The notes under the pieces are model-generated. The model saw nothing but the letters and a program-made list of their open reading frames with translations. It was not told where the DNA came from and ran no database searches. Positions 36,676-43,767 of a stretch of DNA of 64,000 bases are shown here, piece after piece (the stretch's first letter is position 1; each line of letters starts with the position of its first letter). The translations under genes were made by a program, and so were the position numbers. The DNA comes from Deminuibacter soli (lineage in GTDB: Bacteria; Bacteroidota; Bacteroidia; Chitinophagales; Chitinophagaceae): contig NZ_QTJU01000003.1 in the NCBI RefSeq assembly GCF_003412455.1, positions 310,001 through 374,000 of the forward strand. The letters are read 5' to 3'.

Positions 36676-37649
36676 AGAAACACCCTGTTGTATTAATTGC
36701 TTATGCGTGCTGTTTTTTACTTGTCTGTTCCACACCTGCTATTGCACAGCAGGGTGCAGACACCCTTCACTCCTATGTGCAAAGTATACCCAATACACGG
36801 GTGTCTTTTAAAATGATCGCCATACCTGCAGGCAGTTTTACCATGGGCAGCAATGCAAAGGAAACAGGTCATCAACCTGAAGAAGGGCCTGCTACAACTG
36901 TTACCCTGCCAGCGTTCTGGATAGAAGAGCATGAAACCACCTATGATGAATACATCCTGTTCCAGGATGAAGCAAGAGACCAGCAGCCGGTGCCTGACGG
37001 CATATCAAGACCAAGTCCGCCCTATATAGATTTTACTTTGGGTATGGGTAAAGACGGCGGTTTCCCTGCCAACAGCATGAGCAACTATGCAGCATTGATG
37101 TATTGCAAATGGCTGTATAAAAAAACAGGCATCTTTTACCGCCTGCCTACAGAAGCAGAATGGGAATACGCCTGCAGGGCGGGCAGCTCAACCGCCTATT
37201 ATTATGGCAGCGATGAAAAGTCGTTATCAAAATATGGCTGGTACAATGGCAACAGTGAAAATAAATACCATGTTGTAAAGCAATTACAGCCCAATGCCTG
37301 GGGTTTGTACGATATGGAAGGCAATGTATCGGAATGGACGCTTGACCAGTACAGCGCGCATTATTTCGACAGCATACAGCACCATACCACCAGCCCTGCA
37401 TTAACACCGGTTACCAGGCATCCCATTACCTTACGCGGCGGTAATTTCAGGGACGATGCAACTGCCCTGCGCAGCGCAGCCCGTTTAAAATCGAACCTGC
37501 AATGGAACGAGCGCGACCCGCAGATACCGCGCAGCAAATGGTGGAATGCCGATGCGCCATTCATCGGCTTCCGTATTATGCGCCCGCTGCAACAGCCTAC
37601 ACCTGAAGCAGTGAACGCCTTCTTCGCACAATTTCTTTCATTAAAATAA
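36672..37649 (+). CDS. SUMF1/formylglycine-generating-enzyme-like secreted protein, without the catalytic Cys pair
   Basis: 325 residues with a Sec signal (to AIAQ). The FGE-sulfatase fold is clear: AIPAGSFTMGS, LPAFWIEEHETTYDEY, YRLPTEAEWEYACRAG, YDMEGNVSEW and TLRGGNFRD, ending GFRIMRP. True FGE has two Cys in the segment after RGG(S/N). Here that segment (NFRDDATALRSAARL) has none, so it cannot mature sulfatases by the known mechanism. Proteins of this kind are often called SUMF1-like or GldJ/GldK-like; here the role is unknown. It starts inside the apbE stop codon and precedes the oxidoreductase gene by 23 bp. Confidence 0.88.
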   Translation: MKKHPVVLIAYACCFLLVCSTPAIAQQGADTLHSYVQSIPNTRVSFKMIAIPAGSFTMGSNAKETGHQPEEGPATTVTLPAFWIEEHETTYDEYILFQDEARDQQPVPDGISRPSPPYIDFTLGMGKDGGFPANSMSNYAALMYCKWLYKKTGIFYRLPTEAEWEYACRAGSSTAYYYGSDEKSLSKYGWYNGNSENKYHVVKQLQPNAWGLYDMEGNVSEWTLDQYSAHYFDSIQHHTTSPALTPVTRHPITLRGGNFRDDATALRSAARLKSNLQWNERDPQIPRSKWWNADAPFIGFRIMRPLQQPTPEAVNAFFAQFLSLK

Positions 37650-37672
37650 AAATTGTAAAACTTGCCATCCAT

Positions 37673-38995
37673 ATGACGAACAAACATGACCAAAGCAGAA
37701 GAGACTTTGTAAAAAGCTCATCCCTTGCAGCAGGCGCTTTACTCGCCGCTCCCCTGTTATCCAGGGCCAACTATTTTTCCGGCTCCAGCGATGTAATTAA
37801 AGTAGCCCTTATCGGCTGCGGCGGACGCGGTACCGGCGCCTGCGTACAGGCACTCAGTACCAAATACAATGTACAGCTGGTAGCCATGGCCGATGCTTTC
37901 AGAGACCGGCTCGACACCAGTTATACCAGCATCCTCGAAGCGCTGGAGGATAAAAAAGACCGTGTGCAGGTAAAAGAGGAAAACAAGTTCACCGGTTTTG
38001 ATGCGTATAAAAAAGCCATGGCGCTCGCCGATGTGGTGATACTTGCTACGCCTCCGGGTTTCAGGCCCATTCATTTTGAAGAAGCTGTTAATCAGGGCAA
38101 ACAGATATTTATGGAAAAGCCGGTAGCCACCGACCCTGCCGGTGTACAGAAGGTACTGGCCGCCGCGCAGATTGCCAAGCAGAAAAAACTGAACGTGGTG
38201 GTTGGTTTGCAGCGCCGTTACCAGAACTCATACCTGGAACTGATCAAGCGTGTACACGATGGCGCTATCGGTGATATCGTATCTGCACAGGCCTGGTGGA
38301 ACAATGACGGCGTATGGGTACGTCCCAGGCAAGCCGGGCAAACAGAGATGGAATACCAGATGCGCAACTGGTACTACTTTGTATGGTTGTGCGGCGATCA
38401 TATCACCGAACAGCATATCCACAACCTGGATGTGATTAACTGGGCGGTGGGCAGCTACCCTGTTAAAGCGCAGGGCATGGGTGGCCGCGAAGTACGCCGT
38501 GGCAAGGATTACGGCGAAATATTCGATCACCACTATGTGGAGTTTCAATATGCTGACGGCCCTATTTTAAATAGTCAGTGCCGCCACATTAAAGGCACCA
38601 TGAGTAAGGTAGATGAACTAATATCCGGTACCAAGGGCCGTGTATATTTCGGCGATGGCCTGATCACCGACCTTAAAGGCAAGCCGCTGTACCAGTTTGA
38701 CCGCACCAAAGAAAACCGCCCTTACCAGGCAGAACACGATGCGTTGTTTGAAGCTGTTTCAAAAGGCGAGTTCCGCTACCAGGATGCAGAGCGCGGTGCT
38801 AAAAGTACCATGACTTCCATCCTCGGCCGTATGGCTACCTATTCAGGCTTGCAGGTTGAGTGGGACAAAGCCATTAACTCGAATATCAGCCTGGCCCCGA
38901 GAATGTTCGACTTTGCTGCGCAGCCGCCGGTGCTGCCTGATGCCAATGGGTTGTATCCTGTGGCAGTGCCGGGTGTGACGAAGTTTTTTGTGTAG
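37673..38995 (+). CDS. Gfo/Idh/MocA-family oxidoreductase, Tat-exported
   Basis: 440 residues. A Tat signal (QSRRDFVKSSSLAAGALL) is followed by a Rossmann domain (VALIGCGGRGTGA, about residues 43-55). The EKPVATDP segment carries the conserved Lys of the family. The C-terminal beta-sheet domain contains WNNDGVW, CGDHITEQHIHNLDVINW and HHYVEFQYADG. Such exported Gfo/Idh/MocA proteins keep a tightly bound NAD(P) folded in before Tat transport and act on sugars or polyols in the periplasm. Its operon partners ApbE and SUMF1-like point to an extracytoplasmic redox pathway. The tandem repeat array begins 45 bases after its stop. Confidence 0.92.
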   Translation: MTNKHDQSRRDFVKSSSLAAGALLAAPLLSRANYFSGSSDVIKVALIGCGGRGTGACVQALSTKYNVQLVAMADAFRDRLDTSYTSILEALEDKKDRVQVKEENKFTGFDAYKKAMALADVVILATPPGFRPIHFEEAVNQGKQIFMEKPVATDPAGVQKVLAAAQIAKQKKLNVVVGLQRRYQNSYLELIKRVHDGAIGDIVSAQAWWNNDGVWVRPRQAGQTEMEYQMRNWYYFVWLCGDHITEQHIHNLDVINWAVGSYPVKAQGMGGREVRRGKDYGEIFDHHYVEFQYADGPILNSQCRHIKGTMSKVDELISGTKGRVYFGDGLITDLKGKPLYQFDRTKENRPYQAEHDALFEAVSKGEFRYQDAERGAKSTMTSILGRMATYSGLQVEWDKAINSNISLAPRMFDFAAQPPVLPDANGLYPVAVPGVTKFFV

Positions 38996-39002
38996 TGAGT
39001 GA

Positions 39003-39035
39003 TGACTGGTGAGTAGTGAATAGTCAATAGTGAAT
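39003..39035. repeat. Left arm of a 33-bp inverted repeat pair
   Basis: A TAGTGAA-like low-complexity stretch, starting 7 bases after the oxidoreductase stop. It matches the reverse complement of 40622-40654 at 30 of 33 positions. The pair encloses the tandem array and the HU gene. Confidence 0.7.
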
Positions 39036-39040
39036 AAAAT

Positions 39041-39865
39041 AAAGAGCGCGGATGCGCTCTTTATTTTGCCTGCCGTTGGCTGTGTCCTCACAGCCAACAC
39101 TCATACGCTACTTGTTTAAAGAGAACGCGCGGTGGGGACACCGGCGCGGGCCTTACATGAAATAAAGAGCGTGGATGCGCTCTTTATTTTTTGCCATGGC
39201 CGTTGGCTGTGTCCCCACAGCCAACACTCACACGCTACTTGTTTGAAGAGAACGCGCGGTGGGGACACCGGCGCGGGCACTATATTAAAAATAAAGAGCG
39301 CGGATGCGCTCTTTATTTTTTGCCCATGGCCGTTGGCTGTGTCCTCACAGCCAACATTCACACGCTACTTGTTTGAAGAGAACGCGCGGTGGGACACCGG
39401 CGCGGGCACTATATTAAAAATAAAGAGCGCGGATGCGCTCTTTATTTTTTGCCCATGGCCGTTGGCTGTGTCCTCACAGCCAACATTCACACGCTACTTG
39501 TTTAAAGAGAACGCGCGGTGGGGACACCGGCGCGGGCCTTACATGAAATAAAGAGCGTGGATGCGCTCTTTATTTTTGCCATGGCCGTTGGCTGTGTCCT
39601 CACAGCCAACACTCACACGCTACTTGTTTAAAGAGAACGCGCGGTGGGGACACCGGCGCGGGCACTATATTAAAAATAAAGAGCGCGGATGCGCTCTTTA
39701 TTTTTTGCCCATGGCCGTTGGCTGTGTCCCCACAGCCAACACTCACACGCTACTTGTTTGAAGATAACGCGCGGTGGGACACCGGCGCGGGCCTTACATG
39801 AAATAAAGAGCGCGGATGCGCTCTTTATTTTTGCCATGGCCGTTGGCTGTGTCCCCACAGCCAAC
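39041..39865. repeat. Tandem array of a 123-129-bp hairpin unit, seven copies (last partial)
   Basis: Units start at 39041, 39164, 39293, 39422, 39550, 39678 and 39805. Each begins with hairpin A, a 9-bp stem AAAGAGCGC/GCGCTCTTT with loop GGAT and flanking A and T runs, so it is a bidirectional terminator. Hairpin B follows, a 10-bp stem GTTGGCTGTG/CACAGCCAAC with loop TCCT or TCCC. Next come a spacer, a GC-rich imperfect hairpin C (ACGCGCGGTGGGG..CCGGCGCGGG) and one of two linker types. Units 1-3 and 4-6 show the same order of variants: GTGG in A of units 2 and 5, one G missing in C of units 3 and 6. This indicates duplication of a three-unit block. Open frames crossing the array in several phases are by-products of a unit poor in stops, not genes. 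Confidence 0.9.
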
Positions 39866-39878
39866 ACTAGCAGGCATA

Positions 39879-39905
39879 AAAAAAGGTTGTCGCAAGACAA
39901 CCCTT
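39879..39905 (-). terminator. Intrinsic terminator of the HU gene
   Basis: 7-bp stem GGTTGTC/GACAACC with GCAA loop and a run of T residues on the minus strand, 21 bases after the HU stop. Confidence 0.85.
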
Positions 39906-39926
39906 CTCTTAATCACATTGTTCCGG

Positions 39927-40196
39927 TTATATTTTTCCGGCCAGTTCTTTACCAGCTTTGAAGCGGGCTACTTTTTTTGCTTTGATTTTGATCGCTGCGC
40001 CAGTCTGCGGGTTGCGGCCTGTGCGTGCTGCGCGTTTAGATACTGAGAAGGTACCGAAACCAACGAGGGTTACTTTGTCACCTTTTTTCAGTGTTTTAGC
40101 AACTGCTTCTGTGAAAGAATCCAGTGCTTCACCAGCTTGTTTTTTAGAGATGCCAGCGTCTTCAGCGATTTTTGCAATTAATTCTCCTTTGTTCAT
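39927..40196 (-). CDS. hup: HU-family DNA-binding protein
   Basis: 89 residues from the ATG at 40194-40196 ([20 protein letters not shown]), the standard HU start; the in-frame ATG at 40244 would precede the promoter. The signature [22 protein letters not shown] and the basic arm ending [16 protein letters not shown] are complete. HU bends and compacts DNA as a homodimer. The gene has a good promoter and its own terminator, so it is monocistronic. It lies beside the tandem hairpin array, inside the same inverted-repeat pair. Confidence 0.97.
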   Translation of the reverse strand: MNKGELIAKIAEDAGISKKQAGEALDSFTEAVAKTLKKGDKVTLVGFGTFSVSKRAARTGRNPQTGAAIKIKAKKVARFKAGKELAGKI

Positions 40197-40241
40197 GATG
40201 GTATATTGAATGGTTAGTAAGCATTTTTTAAGGGTGCGGAA

Positions 40242-40268
40242 CAAAAATAAATATTCTATTCAAAACAA
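40242..40268 (-). promoter_or_regulatory. Promoter of the HU gene
   Basis: On the minus strand TATTTTTG (40249-40242) fits TAnnTTTG exactly, and TTG (40268-40266) lies 16 bases upstream as a -33 box. The transcript would start about 35-40 bases before the ATG. Confidence 0.6.
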
Positions 40269-40621
40269 CACCAAACAGGTACAGCTATTTTCCGGAAATT
40301 CAATGTTTTTCTATGTTCCGGGCGTTTTTATAACCGTCTTGTTATTCCGCGCACCGCTTGTTCAATAAAAATAAGGGAAAGAATGTTATTGCCAACAATT
40401 TTTTTAATCACAATGTGGAAAAGTGCCCGTTTACACTGCAATACAGCCTGCCTGCCGTGAAAAAACGGTACCAGCAGCGGGTTACAGCGTCCTTAAGGTA
40501 CTGTAACAAACCAATGTCGCACCATTTAATCCCACCGCAACCAACCTTCGCTCCAATCCAACTTTAAACTTCAAACGTTAAACCTTAAACCATCATTGAC
40601 TGCCCACTCACTCACTAAATC
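40269..40621. other. Intergenic stretch without recognised gene
   Basis: 353 bp between the HU promoter and the right inverted-repeat arm. A small plus-strand ORF (40358-40567) has the composition of non-coding DNA. The 3' third is low-complexity, with repeated TTAAAC and CTCA-type words. Confidence 0.5.
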
Positions 40622-40654
40622 ATTCGCTATTGCCTATTCACTATTCACCAGTCA
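40622..40654. repeat. Right arm of the 33-bp inverted repeat pair
   Basis: Reverse complement of 39003-39035 with 3 mismatches. It ends 28 bases before the stop of the RMD1-like gene. Confidence 0.7.
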
Positions 40655-40682
40655 ATGTGTTTACAGTAAAGTGATGCTACCA

Positions 40683-41468
40683 TTATAATATATGACGCAG
40701 TTTGTCCAGTACCAGGTTAATCACTTCGAGAAAAATCAGTGCAATTACAATCCATTCCAGCACTACACTGGTGCGGTACTGCAGCAGGTCTTTAAACAGG
40801 TCAAGGTTTTCCTTTACAATTTCCAAGCCCTCCTGTATGGTTCTGAAGCGTGCCTGCAGGTCGAATGTTTTCTTCAAACCAATATCCAGCTTATTCAGTT
40901 CCTCGTCTTCCCAGGTTTCATCAGGTGAATCGAATATGTACAGGTTGCCGGCTACCCTGTTTTTTAAATTGAGCGTTCGGCCAATAAACTTTTTGAGATG
41001 GATGCCCGATAAGTCCAGCTTGCCGTTGCGTTCCAGCATCTGCGTATGGTAATTGGTTTCTTCGAGCAGCAGGTTGGTTTGCTGCGAATAATAATCCAGT
41101 GCTACAGATTGTGACACATTTAGCATTACCAGGCGCAGCCGGTCAACATCTGCAGCTGCCAGCTCCAGCAGGTTGTAGCCAAAATTGTTGCGGGTGGCTC
41201 CTGTTTCAATAGCGAATTCTTCGCTCAGTCGTTGCGAGAACAGGTTTTTGCAGTAAGGACCGATCAAATTAATAAAGGCCGTCATCTCCACTTCGCTGTG
41301 GTTAAGCAGGCAAACAACGCCATATTTAAACACATAAATAAGCTTTTCCGCCTCTATGCGGTAAAACAGTTCGTCTGAATCGGCATGGTAAATCGGGGCA
41401 GTAAAAACAGCTTTAAACTGTTTGATGTCGATACTGTCAGCAATCTGGTAAGCATAAACTTTTAGCAT
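40683..41468 (-). CDS. RMD1/DUF155-family membrane protein
   Basis: 261 residues from the ATG at 41466-41468; an upstream in-frame ATG at 41519 gives a less likely N-terminus. The DUF155/RMD1 pattern is visible: an IYVFKYGVVCLLNHS segment, a central helical region with LLLEETNYHTQMLERNG, and a C-terminal transmembrane hairpin (VLEWIVIALIFLEVINLVLDKL). The family is conserved from bacteria to fungal and animal mitochondria, where members are linked to mitochondrial translation; the bacterial role is not established. It stands alone. Confidence 0.85.
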   Translation of the reverse strand: MLKVYAYQIADSIDIKQFKAVFTAPIYHADSDELFYRIEAEKLIYVFKYGVVCLLNHSEVEMTAFINLIGPYCKNLFSQRLSEEFAIETGATRNNFGYNLLELAAADVDRLRLVMLNVSQSVALDYYSQQTNLLLEETNYHTQMLERNGKLDLSGIHLKKFIGRTLNLKNRVAGNLYIFDSPDETWEDEELNKLDIGLKKTFDLQARFRTIQEGLEIVKENLDLFKDLLQYRTSVVLEWIVIALIFLEVINLVLDKLRHIL

Positions 41469-41667
41469 AAGAAAAGACCTTACGTAAAGATACATATAAA
41501 GCCTGCAAACCCGGGGCATTAAAACGACTGTTTGAATGTTCTTCTTTCAAAAGCCCGCCAAACAAGAGTTTCAGGAGATACTGAAAGATAAAGTAGTCAA
41601 CCCGGGGTTAACATTTTTTTAAAGAATTGCCTATATTGCCAGTTCACTTACTGATACCCCGAACACA

Positions 41668-42249
41668 TTGTCAGCAATTTTTCCGGTACATAATGAACAA
41701 ACCCTGATGCAAGCGGCGGCCAACGGCGATGAAGCAGCTTTTGCCAGCCTGTTTCATGCCTACTATCCCCTGTTGTGTACCCATGTGTTTAAAATAACGC
41801 GTTCACTCCCGGTTACCGAAGAAATTGTACAGGATGTATTCCTGAAAATATGGATGGGCCGGGAATCACTTACCGGCATCCAGAGTTTTAAAGCCTTTGT
41901 ATGGGTGATGGCCAGGAACCTTTCGCTGAATGCATTAAAGAAGATGGCGCGCGAACAAAACATCAAACAACAATACTACCATACGGCAGCACACGATGCG
42001 GCAGATGACGAAACTGCTTTTTACCATACCCTTATTGATGAAGCCATAGCCCAGCTGCCCCCGCAACAGCAGAAAGTATACCTGCTGAGCCGCCGCGAAA
42101 AAATGAAGCAGGCCGAAATTGCCGAAAACATGGGCATTACCCTGAGTACGGTAAAAAAATATATGCAGCGGGCAGTAGATTCCATTACCAGTTATGTGCG
42201 GAAGAACAGTCACCTGATGACTATTGTGCTGCTGCTGTTAAAAAATTAA
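41668..42249 (+). CDS. ECF RNA polymerase sigma factor (FecI-like)
   Basis: 193 residues if it starts at TTG 41668; an ATG at 41707 would give 180 residues and still keep the full sigma-2 region. Region 2 (AAFASLFHAYYPLLCTHVF, IVQDVFLKIW) binds the -10 element. Region 4 (LPPQQQKVYLLSRREKMKQAEIA, LSTVKKYMQRA) has the helix-turn-helix for the -35 element. It is followed by FecR and an STN-type SusC, the classic Bacteroidota cell-surface signalling cascade in which the sigma factor is released when substrate binds the receptor. It should activate the SusC-SusD-DUF4843-PKD-TlpA operon downstream. Confidence 0.93.
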   Translation: MSAIFPVHNEQTLMQAAANGDEAAFASLFHAYYPLLCTHVFKITRSLPVTEEIVQDVFLKIWMGRESLTGIQSFKAFVWVMARNLSLNALKKMAREQNIKQQYYHTAAHDAADDETAFYHTLIDEAIAQLPPQQQKVYLLSRREKMKQAEIAENMGITLSTVKKYMQRAVDSITSYVRKNSHLMTIVLLLLKN

Positions 42250-42339
42250 AAAATATTTCACAGGGCATAGCTACTTTTTTACAGTGGCGAATGTCCTTTC
42301 TATAGCATGCCGATTGTTTACCGGCTTAATACGAGTAAC

Positions 42340-43512
42340 ATGACCACGAATAACCGGCTGGTATGGCTGTTTGAACGTTATTACGCCCAAACGGCAACCG
42401 GCGAAGAGCAGCAGGAGTTGTTTGCGCTGCTTGATATAAACGAGAACGATGAAACGATTGCCTGCCAGCTGAAACAATATTGGGAGCAACTGCAGCATAC
42501 CGGTGCAGATACGCCCTTTACCAAAGAAAAAGCAGACGCACTGTTGTGCACCATATTGGGTAATACCACACACAGCAGTACAGTAGTGCCTATTCGCAGA
42601 AAAAACCACCGTTACTGGTATGCTGCAGCAGCAGTGCTGGTGCTGGCAGCAGCAGGCTGGTTATTTGCCACAAAACAGCAACCGGTAAATACAACAACCG
42701 TAAAAGCACCCGTGGTTATTACCCCGGGTAGCAACAAGGCTACGTTAACACTGGCAGACGGATCGCTCATTGAATTAAACAACGCGCAACAGGGCGTAAT
42801 AGGGCAACAGGGCAATGCCAGTATTGTGAAAAAGAACAGCGGGGAGCTGGCCTATACCACAGCAGGCAACACAGCCGCACCGGTATACAATACCCTGCAA
42901 ACACCTGCAGGCGGCCAGTACCATGTACAGTTGCCGGATGGCACACAGGTATGGCTCAATGCAGCCTCATCACTGCACTACCCCACTGCTTTTACCGGCA
43001 GCGAACGCACAGTGACCTTAACAGGCGAAGCGTATTTTGAAGTAGCACAGCAAACAAAACAACCTTTTGTTGTACAGCTGTCCGGCAGCCGCGTAACCGT
43101 GCTGGGCACACATTTCAACATAAACGATTACACCGATGAAAACGCCACCCGCACCACCCTGCTCGAAGGCGCGGTACAGGTAAGCACCGGTCAGGCACAA
43201 GTGGTACTGCATCCCGGTAACCAAAGCGTGCAGCACCACGGCGAAGAAAAACTGGAAACCGGAGAAGTGGATGGCAGTGCAGCAATTGCCTGGAAAAATG
43301 GCCTGTTCCAGTTTGATCACTACGATATCGCGGCTATTATGCGGCAGTTAAGCCGCTGGTACCAGGTATCGGTGCAATACGAAAACGGGGTACCGGCAAA
43401 AAAGATCACCGGTAAAATATCCCGTACCGCATCACTGGATGAGGTGCTGCAGATACTGGCTTTTGCAGGCGTGCATTGCAGGCTGCAGCAGTCAACCATT
43501 ATTGTTCAATAA
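42340..43512 (+). CDS. FecR-family anti-sigma factor
   Basis: 390 residues from the ATG at 42340; an in-frame ATG at 42307 adds 11 residues. The cytoplasmic N-terminal part (LVWLFERYYAQTATGEEQQEL) would hold the sigma factor. A single transmembrane helix (about residues 90-112) follows, then the FecR periplasmic domain with LADGSLIELN, QLPDGTQVWLNAASSLHYP, VTLTGEAYFEV and LGTHFNINDY. The C-terminal DUF4974/STN-like part (LDEVLQILAFAGV) contacts the SusC plug. It lies 90 bases after the sigma gene. Confidence 0.92.
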   Translation: MTTNNRLVWLFERYYAQTATGEEQQELFALLDINENDETIACQLKQYWEQLQHTGADTPFTKEKADALLCTILGNTTHSSTVVPIRRKNHRYWYAAAAVLVLAAAGWLFATKQQPVNTTTVKAPVVITPGSNKATLTLADGSLIELNNAQQGVIGQQGNASIVKKNSGELAYTTAGNTAAPVYNTLQTPAGGQYHVQLPDGTQVWLNAASSLHYPTAFTGSERTVTLTGEAYFEVAQQTKQPFVVQLSGSRVTVLGTHFNINDYTDENATRTTLLEGAVQVSTGQAQVVLHPGNQSVQHHGEEKLETGEVDGSAAIAWKNGLFQFDHYDIAAIMRQLSRWYQVSVQYENGVPAKKITGKISRTASLDEVLQILAFAGVHCRLQQSTIIVQ

Positions 43513-43767
43513 CACAACCTACTGTATGAATAAGCCGCAAGGCACGAAACAGCATTATTTACCAAAACCTACTGTAAAAAGACACGCATAAAGCGGTCAC
43601 CACACACATTCGTAACCCCCGACAATCAATCAACCATGAATAAAGATCCCGCAACGGATACCGGTTTCAGCAACCGGGTGCATATTTGTTATGTCTTTTT
43701 ATAACCAATAAGCCCGTTGGCAACTACTGTACTGAATTACCCAACACTAACGCTTCCTTCACTGAGT

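Noticed and set aside
36672..37649. Genuine formylglycine-generating enzyme for the arylsulfatase
   Set aside because: The segment that should hold the two catalytic Cys has none, and the gene sits with apbE, not with the sulfatase.
39041..39865. CRISPR array
   Set aside because: The whole 123-129-bp unit repeats, without unique spacers; no cas genes are present.
39132..39961. Several overlapping ORFs across the tandem array
   Set aside because: They repeat the same peptide in different frames because the repeat unit is poor in stops; there is no start or domain logic.
43526..43704. Two short ORFs (21 and 22 codons, both starting MNK) before the STN-type SusC as leader peptides
   Set aside because: No codon run, no hairpin logic and no recognisable product; could be chance.
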